A stretch of 64,000 nt of DNA from Photorhabdus heterorhabditis (GTDB lineage: Bacteria > Pseudomonadota > Gammaproteobacteria > Enterobacterales > Enterobacteriaceae): NCBI RefSeq assembly GCF_018448905.1, contig NZ_RCWA01000003.1, positions 154,708-218,707 of the forward strand. Direction: 5' to 3'. The notes under the pieces were generated by a model, which searched no databases, had not been told where the DNA came from, and was given only the letters and a program-made list of their open reading frames with translations. The first letter of the stretch is position 1. The number at the start of each line of letters is the position of its first letter. A program made the translations under genes and the position numbers. This document shows, one piece after another, positions 12,020 through 21,831 of this stretch.

Positions 12020-12101
12020 TATACTCAATAGATTTCAATTTGCAGCGCGGCGGCCAGTGAACGCAGCCAGCAAAGCAGCAGCTTGAAAGATGAAGGGTAT
12101 A
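12020..12101. repeat. ERIC repeat, short divergent copy
   Basis: TATACTCAATAGATTTCAA at one end and GCTTGAAAGATGAAGGGTATA at the other, with the centre deleted (about 82 bp). It lies in the promoter region of the tail-collar gene. Confidence 0.75.
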
Positions 12102-12357
12102 AATAATACCATTTCATAATCAACATATTTAAATCATTGTAAAAATAATCTCTCTGCCACTCACGCCAATCAAAGTCTAGTTTAGAAAAAGAATAATGCA
12201 GTGTTCTTATTACTTATAAGATTAACTATTTTTATATAATTGCCAGCAATAAGTCATTCAACATTTTGGAACCGAAAATATAGCCAAAATACTTGTACTT
12301 AACATGTAGAAACTATATTTATCTCTCTTTTCCTGCAATTCCATCTATTTGATGAGG

Positions 12358-12484
12358 TATATACCCAATAGATTTCAAGATGGATCGCGACGGCAAGGGA
12401 GCAAATCCCCGGGAGCATAGATAACTCTGTGACCGGGGGGAGTGAGTGCCGCCAACAAAGGGCAATTTGAAAGATAACAGGTAT
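12358..12484. repeat. ERIC repeat, full length
   Basis: About 127 bp with both ends (TATATACCCAATAGATTTC and TTGAAAGATAACAGGTAT) and the central hairpin (CCCCGGGAGCATAG / CTCTGTGACCGGGGGG). Confidence 0.9.
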
Positions 12485-12657
12485 GAGTAATTGAACAGAT
12501 TTAACTAAAGACAAATACCAACGCCTTCAATGTTTCACCGTTTATCTCCTAAGCAATAGACTTTGACGAATTTGACTCAGTACATAATTTTCTGTTTTGA
12601 TAACCAGAGTTACTCTGACGGCAACAAACCGCCCCATCAATAATAGGAAATCTTCAA

Positions 12658-13422
12658 ATGTTACATTACCAACCCAAACATGACCTCCTACAGCAACGTA
12701 TTATTCTGGTTACAGGCGCTGGAGATGGTATTGGTCGTGAAGTGGCGTTGACTTACGCCCGTTATGGCGCGAAAGTAATTCTGCTTGGCAGAACTACACA
12801 TAAACTGGAAGCCGTCAAAAAAGAAATCGAACAAGCAGGTGGAGCCTCTGCCACTATCTACACCCTGGATCTACTCACTGTCACAGCCGAAAAATGCAAA
12901 GAATTGGCTGATGATTTAGCAAAATATTATCCGCGTCTGGATGGCATTTTGCATAACGCCGGATTACTGGGCGCTGTTGCCCCAATGGTAGAACAGCCGG
13001 TTCAGTTATGGCATGATGTTATGCAAGTTAACGTCAATGCGACTTTCATGTTGACTCAAACGTTGCTTCCACTGTTACTGAAATCCCCTGACGGCTCACT
13101 CATCTTTACCAGTTCAAGTGTTGGCCGAGAAGGTCGCAGTGGCTGGGGAGCCTATTCTGCCTCTAAATTTGCCACCGAAGGCATGATGCAAGTTCTAGCT
13201 GAAGAATATAAAAACAGTTCCCTACGCGTTAACTGTATCAATCCCGGTGGAACACGCACAAATATGCGTGCCAACGCATTCCCTAACGAAAATTCTGCTA
13301 AACTGAAAACTCCAGCAGAGATTATGCCACTGTACCTTTATTTAATGGGCAGCGACAGTCTGCATAAAACAGGCATCAGTTTTGATGCGCAACCCGGACG
13401 CAAAGCAGGACCAGCCGAATAA
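12658..13422 (+). CDS. yciK: Short-chain dehydrogenase YciK
   Basis: A 254-aa classical SDR oxidoreductase with the NAD(P) motif TGAGDGIGREVA (about residues 20-31), HNAGLLG (about 100), the catalytic Ser region FTSSSVGREGRSGWG, and the YxxxK pair in YSASKFATEGM. The substrate is unknown. The stop overlaps the btuR start by one base (TAATG), so the two are translationally coupled, as in E. coli. Confidence 0.94.
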   Translation: MLHYQPKHDLLQQRIILVTGAGDGIGREVALTYARYGAKVILLGRTTHKLEAVKKEIEQAGGASATIYTLDLLTVTAEKCKELADDLAKYYPRLDGILHNAGLLGAVAPMVEQPVQLWHDVMQVNVNATFMLTQTLLPLLLKSPDGSLIFTSSSVGREGRSGWGAYSASKFATEGMMQVLAEEYKNSSLRVNCINPGGTRTNMRANAFPNENSAKLKTPAEIMPLYLYLMGSDSLHKTGISFDAQPGRKAGPAE

Positions 13423-14018
13423 TGACAATAAATGACAACCAACACCAAAGAAGGCAACAACGTCTGAAAGAAAAAGTAGATTCCCGCATTGAAGCCGCAC
13501 TGTTAGAACGGGGAATCCTCATCATTTTTACCGGCAATGGTAAAGGTAAAACCACTGCGGCTTTCGGCACGGTCACCCGTGCAGTAGGTCATGGACGGCG
13601 TGCCGGTGTTATTCAATTTATAAAAGGCAAATGGGAGAATGGTGAAAAAAATCTCCTAGAACAGCATGGTGTAAATTTTCATGTTATGGCAACCGGTTTT
13701 ACCTGGGAAACCCAAAGCCGAGAAACGGATACCACCGCTTGTCATCAGGTATGGCAGCACGCGCTGGAGATGTTATCCGATCCTAATTTGGATCTGGTTG
13801 TACTGGATGAGCTGACTTATATGGTGAGTTATGGCTATCTTCCTCTCGAAGATGTTATAACCGCCCTAAACCACCGACCAGAGCACCAATCCGTTATTAT
13901 TACTGGCCGCGGTTGTCATCGTGAATTATTGGAAATGGCGGATACCGTCACAGAGATGCGCCCGGTAAAACATGCTTTTGATGCTGGCATTAAGGCACAA
14001 AAAGGCATCGACTGGTAG
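13422..14018 (+). CDS. btuR: Cob(I)alamin adenosyltransferase
   Basis: BtuR/CobO transfers the adenosyl group of ATP to cob(I)alamin and corrinoids. It is 198 aa (196 in E. coli). The P-loop GNGKGKTTAAFGTVTRAVGHG (about residues 36-56), QFIKGKWENGEKN, and the Walker-B-like LDLVVLDELTYMVSYGYL are all present. It is co-translated with yciK. No B12 synthesis genes are nearby, so it likely serves salvage. Confidence 0.96.
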   Translation: MTINDNQHQRRQQRLKEKVDSRIEAALLERGILIIFTGNGKGKTTAAFGTVTRAVGHGRRAGVIQFIKGKWENGEKNLLEQHGVNFHVMATGFTWETQSRETDTTACHQVWQHALEMLSDPNLDLVVLDELTYMVSYGYLPLEDVITALNHRPEHQSVIITGRGCHRELLEMADTVTEMRPVKHAFDAGIKAQKGIDW

Positions 14019-14087
14019 GAAAAAGGCCCCGTTATTACACGAGGCCCACAGGAATAGCAATTAACCAGAAATAGAAAGAACTAGAAA

Positions 14088-15020
14088 TTAACGGCCTTTT
14101 GATGCCGTTGTACGACCTGCATTCTGGCGGGAACTACCCGGACGTTTTCCTGCCGATGGACGTGATGCCACTTGAGCATGACGTTTAACCGCACGGCGGA
14201 TCTGGTTGGATTTCATACGACGTTGATCACGTTCGACCGCCACCTTGGAGACAGTCTCTTCGTTTAAACCAACTAATTGACGCAGATAGTTAGTTTGTTC
14301 CAGACCAAGCTCTGTCCAACCTCCACGTGGTAAACCTTTTGGCAAACCAATATCACCATAACGCACGCGAATAAGACGGCTTACTTGTACACCAACAGCC
14401 TCCCAAAGACGACGAACTTCACGGTTACGCCCTTCTGTCAGCGTCACATTATACCATTGGTTCATCCCCTCACCGCCTTTAAAAGCGACGGTGAGGAATG
14501 CTGCTGGACCATCTTCCAGCTGGATACCTTTAGCAAGTTGCTTCAATTTGGCATCATCAACTTCACCAAAAACACGAACGGCATATTCGCGTTCCACTTC
14601 ACGGCTTGGATGCATTAAACGATTAGCTAACTCCCCATCCGTAGTAAATAGCAACAAACCACAGGTATTTACATCCAGACGCCCTACAGCTATCCAACGG
14701 GAACCCAGTAATTTAGGCAGACGATCAAAAACGGTTGGCCGTCCTTCCGGATCGTGGCGGGTACAAAGCTCACCTTCTGGTTTGTAATAAGCCAGCACAC
14801 GGCAAATCGCTTTTTGTGATTCTTTGATGTTTAATATCCGGCCATCAAGGCGGATTTTTGTCGCAGGCTGTACTTCAATACGATCACCTAAAGTCGCAAT
14901 CTTGCCGTCAACACTGACGCGCCCTTGTTGAATATAGCCTTCTATTTCGCGGCGGGAACCGTGGCCGGAACGCGCGAGAATTTTCTGTAACTTTTCAGAT
15001 TTTTGTGTCTTACCGCTCAT
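14088..15020 (-). CDS. rluB: 23S rRNA pseudouridine synthase RluB
   Basis: RluB makes pseudouridine 2605 in 23S rRNA. The 310-aa protein has an N-terminal S4 RNA-binding domain ([22 protein letters not shown], about residues 9-30) and the catalytic Asp in [19 protein letters not shown] (about 118). The motif [13 protein letters not shown] is typical of the RsuA/RluB/E/F group. The tail is Arg/Ser/Gly-rich and basic. It converges with btuR; E. coli also has rluB beside btuR. Confidence 0.95.
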   Translation of the reverse strand: MSGKTQKSEKLQKILARSGHGSRREIEGYIQQGRVSVDGKIATLGDRIEVQPATKIRLDGRILNIKESQKAICRVLAYYKPEGELCTRHDPEGRPTVFDRLPKLLGSRWIAVGRLDVNTCGLLLFTTDGELANRLMHPSREVEREYAVRVFGEVDDAKLKQLAKGIQLEDGPAAFLTVAFKGGEGMNQWYNVTLTEGRNREVRRLWEAVGVQVSRLIRVRYGDIGLPKGLPRGGWTELGLEQTNYLRQLVGLNEETVSKVAVERDQRRMKSNQIRRAVKRHAQVASRPSAGKRPGSSRQNAGRTTASKGR

Positions 15021-15626
15021 TGAGCAACCTCTGTTGTCGCCTTCACAGGCGTCGTGTTATATATCGATCAATACGTTATAATAAAATTTTCTTATAACAA
15101 ACTGATTTTAATACATTTTATAACATAGAATGTGAAAAAACAGGTCATACACTCTAGTTCGTGGCCGAACATTCTACACTAATTTTATAATCAATGATTC
15201 CAATAAATCACTCAGTCAGCTGAATGTGCTTAAATTCGTCGTAATAACACAAATATATTATTGTGGCAATCAGTTGAAACATGATACTTAAAGATATGAA
15301 TATCCATGATATTCAAAAGATAAGAAAATTCCTAAATACGACAAAATAAACAACGACCGACAGCTGTTAATTATCGAAATTCCAGCCAGCATTCTTTCGA
15401 AACAAATTCACGTTGAAATATCAAAACCAAGATAAACCAAGATGAAAGTGGTCATGAGATATTAATCCACCCCACCCGCCACACTTTATCAAACTCTAAT
15501 CTTTATCATTCCTGAATTGATGACAAATTTGCAATACTTTTCAGTGAATCAGGGACTGTTTCTCTGAGATTAATAATTCAAAATTAACAATAACCATTTC
15601 GATTAAATTAAAAAACCAAAAATATA
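15021..15626. other. Non-coding stretch upstream of rluB
   Basis: About 600 bp of AT-rich DNA with no supported ORF. It should hold the rluB promoter at the left end. Nothing else is recognised. Confidence 0.5.
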
Positions 15627-15651
15627 AAGCCTGCGTATAACACAGGCTTTA
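15627..15651 (-). terminator. Terminator downstream of yciO
   Basis: The stem AAAGCCTG / CAGGCTTT has a 9-nt loop and is followed on the minus strand by a T-rich run. It lies beyond an ERIC copy that follows yciO. Confidence 0.6.
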
Positions 15652-15791
15652 TACTCGTCATCTTTCAAATTGCCTCTTTGTTGGCTGCACTCACTCACCC
15701 CGGTCACAGAGTTCTCTATGACATAGTTATCTCTGCTCCCGGGGATTCGCTCCCTTGCCGCCGCGGTCCATCTTGAAATCCATAGGGTATA
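15650..15791. repeat. ERIC repeat, full length with small internal insertion
   Basis: It runs from TATACTCGTCATCTTTCAA to CATCTTGAAATCCATAGGGTATA, with the central hairpin (CCCCGGTCACAGAG / CTGCTCCCGGGG). The loop is lengthened by a duplicated CTATG-like stretch. Confidence 0.88.
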
Positions 15792-15817
15792 AATTCTGAA
15801 AATAATTACTACTTAAC

Positions 15818-16438
15818 TTATAAAAATGGAGTTATATTTCCTGCTCCTTCGCGTATTACAACCGGCGTATCATCAGTTAAATCAATTACAGTTGTAGGTT
15901 GTTGCCCTAAATAACCACCATGAATAATCAAATCAACCAGTTTCCCCAAATTATCTTTAATTTCTTCGGGATCAGATTCAGCAAAATCATTACCTGGTAA
16001 AATCAGACTGGTGGACATCAATGGTTCACCCACTTGTTCAAGCAGAGCCAGAGCAATGGGATTGGATGGAACACGTAACCCTATTGTTTTCCGTTTATCA
16101 TTCATCAAGCGACGAGGAACTTCTTTAGTCGCACGCAAAATAAACGTGTAATTGCCCGGTGTATTATTCTTAATCAAACGGAAAGCTGAATTATCGACGT
16201 AGGCATAGGTCGATATTTCTGATAAATCCCGGCACATCAAGGTAAAATTATGATGACTATCCAACTGACGAATACGACATATTCGTGTCATCGCATCTTT
16301 ATCTTCCAAACGGCAACCAATCGCATAACCAGAATCAGTCGGGTAAACAACGACTCCACCTTTCTTAAGCACATCCACACTTTGCCCTATTAGGCGTGGC
16401 TGCGGATTATCAGGATGAATATAAAAAAACTGGCTCAT
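15818..16438 (-). CDS. yciO: YrdC/Sua5-type protein YciO
   Basis: A 206-aa member of the YrdC/Sua5/YciO fold, which binds nucleotides and double-stranded RNA; the paralogue TsaC makes threonylcarbamoyl-AMP. Motifs: GGVVVYPTDSGYAIGCRLEDKDA (about residues 28-50), the KRKTIGLRVPSNPIAL segment, and EPLMSTSLILPG. YciO's physiological role is less certain than that of TsaC. It lies 27 bp downstream of rnm on the same strand, probably one operon, as in E. coli. Confidence 0.92.
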   Translation of the reverse strand: MSQFFYIHPDNPQPRLIGQSVDVLKKGGVVVYPTDSGYAIGCRLEDKDAMTRICRIRQLDSHHNFTLMCRDLSEISTYAYVDNSAFRLIKNNTPGNYTFILRATKEVPRRLMNDKRKTIGLRVPSNPIALALLEQVGEPLMSTSLILPGNDFAESDPEEIKDNLGKLVDLIIHGGYLGQQPTTVIDLTDDTPVVIREGAGNITPFL

Positions 16439-16465
16439 AAATTACCTCTTAATTTTATGCAGCCC

Positions 16466-17326
16466 CTACAGTGACCAGTTGCGCCATATTGGTACCACAT
16501 CACCGGGTAACCACAATTTACGCCCTAACTCTATCCATGCACAAGGCTGGTGAAAATCAGAACCCAACGAAGCCATCAAATCATATTCCCGTGACAATTG
16601 ACCAAGATATTGCCGCTCGTTAGGCGCCTGCTGGCACTGTGCAACTTCCATTGCATCACCACCATGTTGCTTAAACCAGATAATCAAACGTTTCAACCAT
16701 TTAGTAGATAAATCATACCGCCCCGGATGCGCAATGACTGCCTGTCCACCTGATTGATGAATGACATCAATAGCTTGTTCAATTGTACACCATTGCGGTG
16801 GAACGTATCCGATTTTTCCCTTTGCCAAATATTTTTTAAATACTTTCGCAATCGTTGGCTCTTTACCTATTTCGATTAAATAGCGGGCAAAATGGCCTCG
16901 TGTCACTTGCCCACCATTCGCTAATCGGTTTGCCCCTGCCCAAGCATCTGGAATACCTACCCTTGCCAGTCTGTGGCCTATTTCAATTCCTCGTTCTTTC
17001 CTAAGTTCAGATTGTTTATTAAGTAATTCAATCATTGCATCTGACTGAATATCAATGTTCAACCCCACAATGTGAATCTCTATATTTTGCCACAGAGTCG
17101 ATATCTCAACGCCTGATATGAGTTTCAATGGCAAATTGTGTTGGCTAATATGCTCATGGGCTAACGGAATAGCGTCCGTCGTATCATGATCAGTCACGGC
17201 CAATACATTAACGCCCATTGCTACCGCGCGTTCGACTAACTCCGATGGTGAAAGTGAACCATCCGATACAGTCGTATGGCTATGAAGATCATAAATTGTC
17301 ACCAACTCAGTGACTGAATTTGTCAT
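16466..17326 (-). CDS. rnm: PHP-domain 5'-3' exoribonuclease / nucleotide phosphatase (RNase AM, YciV)
   Basis: A 286-aa PHP phosphoesterase. Metal-binding motifs in order: DLHSHTTVSDGSLSP (HxH, about residues 14-28), LAVTDHDTTDAI, GVEIST, VIAHPGRYD and LGSDFHQPCAW near the C-terminus. E. coli YciV (RNase AM) hydrolyses 3',5'-bisphosphates and trims 5' ends of 5S and 23S rRNA. It starts the rnm-yciO unit and lies upstream of trp in the opposite direction, as in E. coli. Confidence 0.93.
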   Translation of the reverse strand: MTNSVTELVTIYDLHSHTTVSDGSLSPSELVERAVAMGVNVLAVTDHDTTDAIPLAHEHISQHNLPLKLISGVEISTLWQNIEIHIVGLNIDIQSDAMIELLNKQSELRKERGIEIGHRLARVGIPDAWAGANRLANGGQVTRGHFARYLIEIGKEPTIAKVFKKYLAKGKIGYVPPQWCTIEQAIDVIHQSGGQAVIAHPGRYDLSTKWLKRLIIWFKQHGGDAMEVAQCQQAPNERQYLGQLSREYDLMASLGSDFHQPCAWIELGRKLWLPGDVVPIWRNWSL

Positions 17327-17652
17327 TATCTCTTTCTCTGCCTGAATAGATTTGGAACATATGAGACGATAGCTTAACGGTAAATAGCAGCATTTTACAT
17401 CAAAAACAAATAAATCTATTTAAAATCAATCTAATAATTAAAAATAAGAATTAAATCTACACCATAAAACACTAAGTTTCACGCTAAATAGATCAATAGT
17501 AACAGATAAGCTTACAGAGATTGGGAAAGTACTGATGATGAGTTTCAACGTTGAGAAAAAACCGGGGTTGATTCCGGCTTTCAATATAATTTTGTTTCAG
17601 TTCTAAGGGTAGAATGAATTATTTTTTACTGTAGTAATATCATATTTTTATA
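17327..17652. other. Non-coding stretch
   Basis: About 325 bp between rnm and the small fibre-like gene. AT-rich, with no repeat or ORF recognised; presumably the rnm promoter region. Confidence 0.45.
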
Positions 17653-17946
17653 TTAACTACCTATAGCAAACCAGAAAGCTACTGTTTCACCATCTCCAGC
17701 ACAATATGTAAACCCTGATGCTGATACATTCTTCGCCCTTACAGGAGCCACATTATACCCATTATCATCAACTGCTTTCAATGTCAGTTGCACATTGTAA
17801 CAGACATTAGGAAATGGCATGGGGAAAAGGACTGGTGTTTTATCTGCTACTCTGGTGACTATTCCCCATTGTTGAATGACTTGGGGGTCGCTATCCTTTT
17901 GCCAACTAGCTATGGCTACTAATTCTTCATCGCTATTATTATTCAT
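17653..17946 (-). CDS. Small orphan protein resembling a phage tail-fibre C-terminal domain
   Basis: The start at 17946 is chosen because a GAGGAAAG site lies 5-7 bp upstream; the frame is open to 18000. The 97-aa product contains VIQQWGIVTRV, LFPMPFPNVCYNVQLT, GYNVAPVRAKNVSASGFTY and a terminal FWFAIG. This order (QWG, PxxFPN, GFT, WxAIG) is that of the Gp53-like C-terminal domain of phage tail fibres. No phage genes are adjacent. It may be a detached fibre tip or a domesticated protein; expression is unknown. Confidence 0.7.
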   Translation of the reverse strand: MNNNSDEELVAIASWQKDSDPQVIQQWGIVTRVADKTPVLFPMPFPNVCYNVQLTLKAVDDNGYNVAPVRAKNVSASGFTYCAGDGETVAFWFAIGS

Positions 17947-18406
17947 ATACTTTCCTCGAGGTAAATAGTTAACATTTCTCGGAAAAAACCTAATGATCAA
18001 ATTATTTTATAAAAGATTTAACCACATGAATTAAGCATTGATAAATAATTTTTAAGTCAAAAAAATATACCAAGCTATTTATACACAGTATCAAAAAAAT
18101 ATCTATCAATCTACTCCCGAACTCATATTTTTATAGCAAAGATTAGCGCTCAGATATAAAATATCGAACTGAGCATTATCATTTTAAGCGTTAAAGACTA
18201 ATCAGAATTCTTCCTTATTTCACCAATAGATTTCAAATAATAGGGCTTACCCGGATTATAAATAAGGTGGATAAAATAGTTAATTTGGAAAAATTTAGGG
18301 GTAAAACACCCAATGAATTATTTAAAAGAATACGGACATGTTTACTTCCAGAGTAACGATGTTGCACTTATTATGTGAATCTACCTAATATTTTTTTCAT
18401 CCCCCC

Positions 18407-18450
18407 TTGACATATCAACATCGCTCCAGTTTACTAGTACACAAGTTAAG
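18407..18450 (+). promoter_or_regulatory. trp promoter and TrpR operator
   Basis: The -35 TTGACA (18407-18412), a 17-bp spacer and the -10 TTTACT (18430-18435) match the layout of the E. coli trp promoter. The segment TTACTAGTACACAAGTT over and after the -10 closely matches the TrpR operator half (ACTAGTACGCAAGTT in E. coli). Repression by tryptophan-bound TrpR is inferred. Confidence 0.85.
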
Positions 18451-18462
18451 GCAATGTCGTCT

Positions 18463-18495
18463 TATATACCCTATGGATTTGATGACGGGTATATA
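18463..18495. repeat. Collapsed mini-ERIC in the trp leader
   Basis: The two ends of ERIC (TATATACCC and GGGTATATA) are joined by only 15 bp (TATGGATTTGATGAC), which are themselves ERIC end sequences. The result is a perfect 9-bp stem. It lies between the trp promoter and trpL, so it should be transcribed as a hairpin in the leader RNA. Confidence 0.72.
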
Positions 18496-18523
18496 CTCTC
18501 TCAATACTAAAGAGGCACTGAAA

Positions 18524-18595
18524 ATGACTATATTTATGATGACTATCCGTTGGTGGCACAACTTCCCATTAAGGGCGGAATGGTCACGCACATAA
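18524..18595 (+). CDS. trpL: trp operon leader peptide
   Basis: A 23-aa leader with tandem Trp codons at positions 10-11 (18551-18556) and a third at 20 (18581-18583); E. coli TrpL is 14 aa with two. The sequence around the key codons is TIRWWHNF. An AAAGAGG-type site precedes the ATG. Ribosome stalling at the Trp codons would leave GGCGG (18574-18578) free to pair with CCGCC of the terminator stem. Completing the peptide would cover it. Confidence 0.88.
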   Translation: MTIFMMTIRWWHNFPLRAEWSRT

Positions 18596-18602
18596 ATCAT
18601 CA

Positions 18603-18642
18603 GTGCCAAATTACCAAAACCCGCCACAAGGCGGGTTTTTTG
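18603..18642 (+). terminator. trp attenuator
   Basis: The terminator stem is CCCGCC (18620-18625) / GGCGGG (18630-18635), followed by six T. Upstream, GTGCCA (18603-18608) can pair with TGGCAC (18554-18559), which overlaps the second Trp codon. This gives the usual choice between protector, antiterminator and terminator. Confidence 0.88.
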
Positions 18643-18670
18643 TATACGTAATTCATTATCAGGATAAAAA

Positions 18671-20239
18671 ATGGCGGATAAACAACCAAAACTAATCATA
18701 ATTGAGCAGGAAACCGCTTATCAGCCCGATCCTGCGCAGCTATTCAATCAACTCTGCGGTGAACGTCCGGCAACGTTATTGCTGGAATCTGCGGAAATTA
18801 ACAGTAAAAAAAGCGTGAAAAGCCTACTAATCATTGACAGTGCCTTGCGTGTCAATGCAAATGGCAATACGGTCACTTTTGATGCTCTGACAGAAAATGG
18901 TCGAAATCTATTACCTTTTCTCGCCCAAAAATTTACCAAAAACATTCAAGCCGAAATTACGCGCGATTCTCTTCAATTAATCTTTCCTAAGACCAACCAC
19001 AATATGATGGATGAAGATAATCGACTGAAAGCTATGTCAGTATTTGATGCATTACGCGCCCTTCTTTCTCTAATGGAAGTGCCATCACAATATAATGCAG
19101 AGGCTATATTCGTTGGCGGTCTTTTTTCCTACGATCTAGTGGCCGGGTTTGAACCGTTACCAACAGTAAAAACGGTTCAGCGCTGTCCTGATTTTTGCTT
19201 TTATTTGGCAGAAACTTTACTGGTGATCGACCACCAGAATAAAAATGCCCGTTTGCAAATTAGTCTCTTTAGTGATTCTCAAGAAGAAAATCAACGCCTT
19301 AAACAGCGTCTGAAAATACTCACAGAATTGATCACCGAACCCGCTCAACCTATAAAACAAATCGCTGTGCCTGCAATGAAAGTTTCGTGTAATCAGGATG
19401 ACAAGATATATGCAGAAATAGTCGCACGGTTACAACAATCTATCCATCAAGGCGATATTTTTCAGGTAGTTCCATCACGACGCTTTTCTCTACCATGTCC
19501 AGCACCGCTTAATGCTTATCAAAAACTTAAACATCGTAATCCAAGCCCTTACATGTTTTTCATGCAGGACAAAGATTTCTGCCTGTTTGGTGCTTCCCCT
19601 GAGAGCGCTCTTAAATACGATGCATCCAACCGCCAGATTGAAATTTATCCTATTGCCGGCACACGCCCTCGTGGACGCGATGCCACCGGAGAATTAGATG
19701 CAGATCTGGACTGCCGGACAGAACTCGAGATGCGTACAGATCACAAAGAATTAGCTGAGCACTTGATGCTGGTTGATTTGGCTCGCAATGATTTGGCCCG
19801 TATTTGTGAACCCGGCAGCCGCTATGTCGCCGACCTGACAAAAGTGGATCGCTATTCCTTTGTTATGCATATGGTTTCCCGCGTCGTGGGAACACTACGC
19901 CATGACCTGGATATTTTTCATGCTTATCAAGCCTGTATGAATATGGGAACTCTCACTGGTGCACCAAAAGTACGGGCCATGCAACTTATCGCCCGTTATG
20001 AAAATGAACGTCGGGGCAGCTATGGTGGTGCTGTCGGCTATTTCACCAGCAAAGGTGATATGGATACTTGCATCGTTATCCGCTCTGCCTACGTGGAAGA
20101 TGGCATAGCGACCGTTCAAGCTGGCGCGGGTGTAGTACTGGATTCTGTACCTTTGTCAGAGGCTGAAGAGACTCGCAATAAAGCGAGAGCCGTCATTCGC
20201 GCAATTGCGGAAGCTCATCAAGCAAAGGAGATTTTCTAA
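18671..20239 (+). CDS. trpE: Anthranilate synthase component I
   Basis: TrpE turns chorismate into anthranilate with ammonia supplied by TrpG. It is 522 aa, close to the E. coli length. N-terminal feedback-site residues include [11 protein letters not shown] (about residues 36-46). The chorismate-binding domain shows [12 protein letters not shown], the SPYMFFMQ segment, [26 protein letters not shown] and [11 protein letters not shown]. First structural gene of the operon; its stop overlaps the trpG start by one base (TAATG). Confidence 0.98.
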   Translation: MADKQPKLIIIEQETAYQPDPAQLFNQLCGERPATLLLESAEINSKKSVKSLLIIDSALRVNANGNTVTFDALTENGRNLLPFLAQKFTKNIQAEITRDSLQLIFPKTNHNMMDEDNRLKAMSVFDALRALLSLMEVPSQYNAEAIFVGGLFSYDLVAGFEPLPTVKTVQRCPDFCFYLAETLLVIDHQNKNARLQISLFSDSQEENQRLKQRLKILTELITEPAQPIKQIAVPAMKVSCNQDDKIYAEIVARLQQSIHQGDIFQVVPSRRFSLPCPAPLNAYQKLKHRNPSPYMFFMQDKDFCLFGASPESALKYDASNRQIEIYPIAGTRPRGRDATGELDADLDCRTELEMRTDHKELAEHLMLVDLARNDLARICEPGSRYVADLTKVDRYSFVMHMVSRVVGTLRHDLDIFHAYQACMNMGTLTGAPKVRAMQLIARYENERRGSYGGAVGYFTSKGDMDTCIVIRSAYVEDGIATVQAGAGVVLDSVPLSEAEETRNKARAVIRAIAEAHQAKEIF

Positions 20240-20817
20240 TGGCAAATATTCTTCTGCTCGATAACGTGGATTCGTTCACCTATAACCTCGTCGATCAATT
20301 ACGCAGCAATAATCATCAGGTTGTTATCTATCGCAATACCGTTGCAACCGAAATCATTATGGAACAATTCAGAATACTACCATCTCCGTTACTGATGCTT
20401 TCACCGGGACCCGGCAAACCGTCTGATGCAGGATGTATGCCTCAGTTACTCCAGCAAATAATCGGCAAAATTCCGGTGATTGGCATCTGCCTTGGACATC
20501 AGGCAATTATTGAAGCATATGGTGGAAAAATTGGCGCTGCTGATGAAATCCTACATGGTAAAGCCTCTCTGGCAGAACATGATAATCAGGCCATGTTCGC
20601 TAATCTGGAAAATCCTTTGCCCGTTGCACGTTACCACTCGCTGACAGGTAGCAGAATTCCATCTGAACTGACTATTTCGGCACGTTGTGGCAACACTATT
20701 ATGGCTGTTCGCCACGACAAACATAAGGTTTGTGGATTTCAGTTCCATCCAGAATCTATTCTCACAACACATGGGGCCAGATTACTTGAACAAACTCTGA
20801 CCTGGGCACTGAATTAA
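20239..20817 (+). CDS. trpG: Anthranilate synthase component II (glutamine amidotransferase)
   Basis: TrpG releases ammonia from glutamine for TrpE. It is a stand-alone 192-aa class I amidotransferase, unlike the TrpG-TrpD fusion of E. coli. Motifs: [18 protein letters not shown] at the N-terminus, the nucleophile Cys in GICLGHQAI (about residue 84), and the His/Glu pair in [10 protein letters not shown] (about 170). It is translationally coupled to trpE, and trpD follows after 7 bp. Confidence 0.97.
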   Translation: MANILLLDNVDSFTYNLVDQLRSNNHQVVIYRNTVATEIIMEQFRILPSPLLMLSPGPGKPSDAGCMPQLLQQIIGKIPVIGICLGHQAIIEAYGGKIGAADEILHGKASLAEHDNQAMFANLENPLPVARYHSLTGSRIPSELTISARCGNTIMAVRHDKHKVCGFQFHPESILTTHGARLLEQTLTWALN

Positions 20818-20824
20818 AAGGAGT

Positions 20825-21829
20825 GTGAAAATGCAGTTTATTTTCGATAAATTGTTCAGTGCGCAGATACTGACACAGCAAGAAAGCCAGCAACTGTTTT
20901 CAGCCATAATTCAAGGAAAATTAAGCGAATCACAACTTGCGGCTGTACTTATCAGCATGAAATTACGGGGCGAACAGCCAGAAGAGATCGCGGGGGCCGC
21001 TCAAGCGTTGCTGGAAAATGCCCTGCCATTTCCACGGCCCGACTACACTTTTTGCGATATTGTCGGAACCGGTGGTGATGGCACCAACAGTATCAATATA
21101 TCGACCGCTAGTGCATTTGTCGCAGCGGCTTGTAATATCAAAGTTGCTAAGCATGGTAACCGCAGTGTTTCCAGCCGTTCAGGTTCATCTGATTTGCTGT
21201 CTGCATTTGGTATCGCACTTGATATCAGTGCAGAATGTGCACGCAACGCTCTGGATGAAATCGGCGTCTGTTTTCTTTTTGCTCCCCAATATCACATTGG
21301 ATTCCGCCACGCAATGCCGGTACGCCAGCAACTAAAAACCCGGACTCTATTCAATGTGTTAGGTCCTCTGATCAATCCGGCACGTCCGCCGTTAGCATTA
21401 ATTGGCGTTTACAGCCCCGACTTGGTTGACCCCATAGCCCGCACCTTGCAAGTTCTGGGTTATCAACGAGCAGCCGTTGTTCACAGTGGTGGAATGGATG
21501 AAGTTGCCCTACATGCACCAACAAAAGTTGCAGAGCTTAATGGTGAGGAAATCACCCGTTACCAATTAAATGCTGAAGATTTTGGTTTACAAAATCATCC
21601 AATGGATGCATTAAAAGGAGGTTCACCAGAAGATAACCGCGAAATGCTCAGTCTATTGCTACAGGGCCGAGGTGAAAAAGCCCATGCTGATGCTGTTGCC
21701 GCTAACGTTGCCCTTCTGATGAAAATTCATGGACAGGAAAATTTACGTCACAACACACAACAAGCTCTTGAAACTATTCATAGTGGCCGAGCTTATGAAC
21801 GAGTCACTGCACTTGCAGCAAGGAGTTAA
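20825..21829 (+). CDS. trpD: Anthranilate phosphoribosyltransferase
   Basis: It joins anthranilate to PRPP. At 334 aa it is the free-standing form. The PRPP motif [21 protein letters not shown] (about residues 77-97), [17 protein letters not shown], the GIGFRHAMP-like segment [12 protein letters not shown], and [12 protein letters not shown] are all present. It lies between trpG and trpC with only 2 bp to the next start. Confidence 0.97.
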   Translation: MKMQFIFDKLFSAQILTQQESQQLFSAIIQGKLSESQLAAVLISMKLRGEQPEEIAGAAQALLENALPFPRPDYTFCDIVGTGGDGTNSINISTASAFVAAACNIKVAKHGNRSVSSRSGSSDLLSAFGIALDISAECARNALDEIGVCFLFAPQYHIGFRHAMPVRQQLKTRTLFNVLGPLINPARPPLALIGVYSPDLVDPIARTLQVLGYQRAAVVHSGGMDEVALHAPTKVAELNGEEITRYQLNAEDFGLQNHPMDALKGGSPEDNREMLSLLLQGRGEKAHADAVAANVALLMKIHGQENLRHNTQQALETIHSGRAYERVTALAARS

Positions 21830-21831
21830 CA

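Noticed and set aside
12299-12514. Minus-strand 71-aa frame
   Set aside because: It lies across an ERIC element and is a translation of the repeat.
18217-18240. CACCAATAGATTTCAAATAATAGGGC as a further ERIC copy
   Set aside because: Only one end is recognisable over about 15 bp, with no partner end nearby; too little to call.
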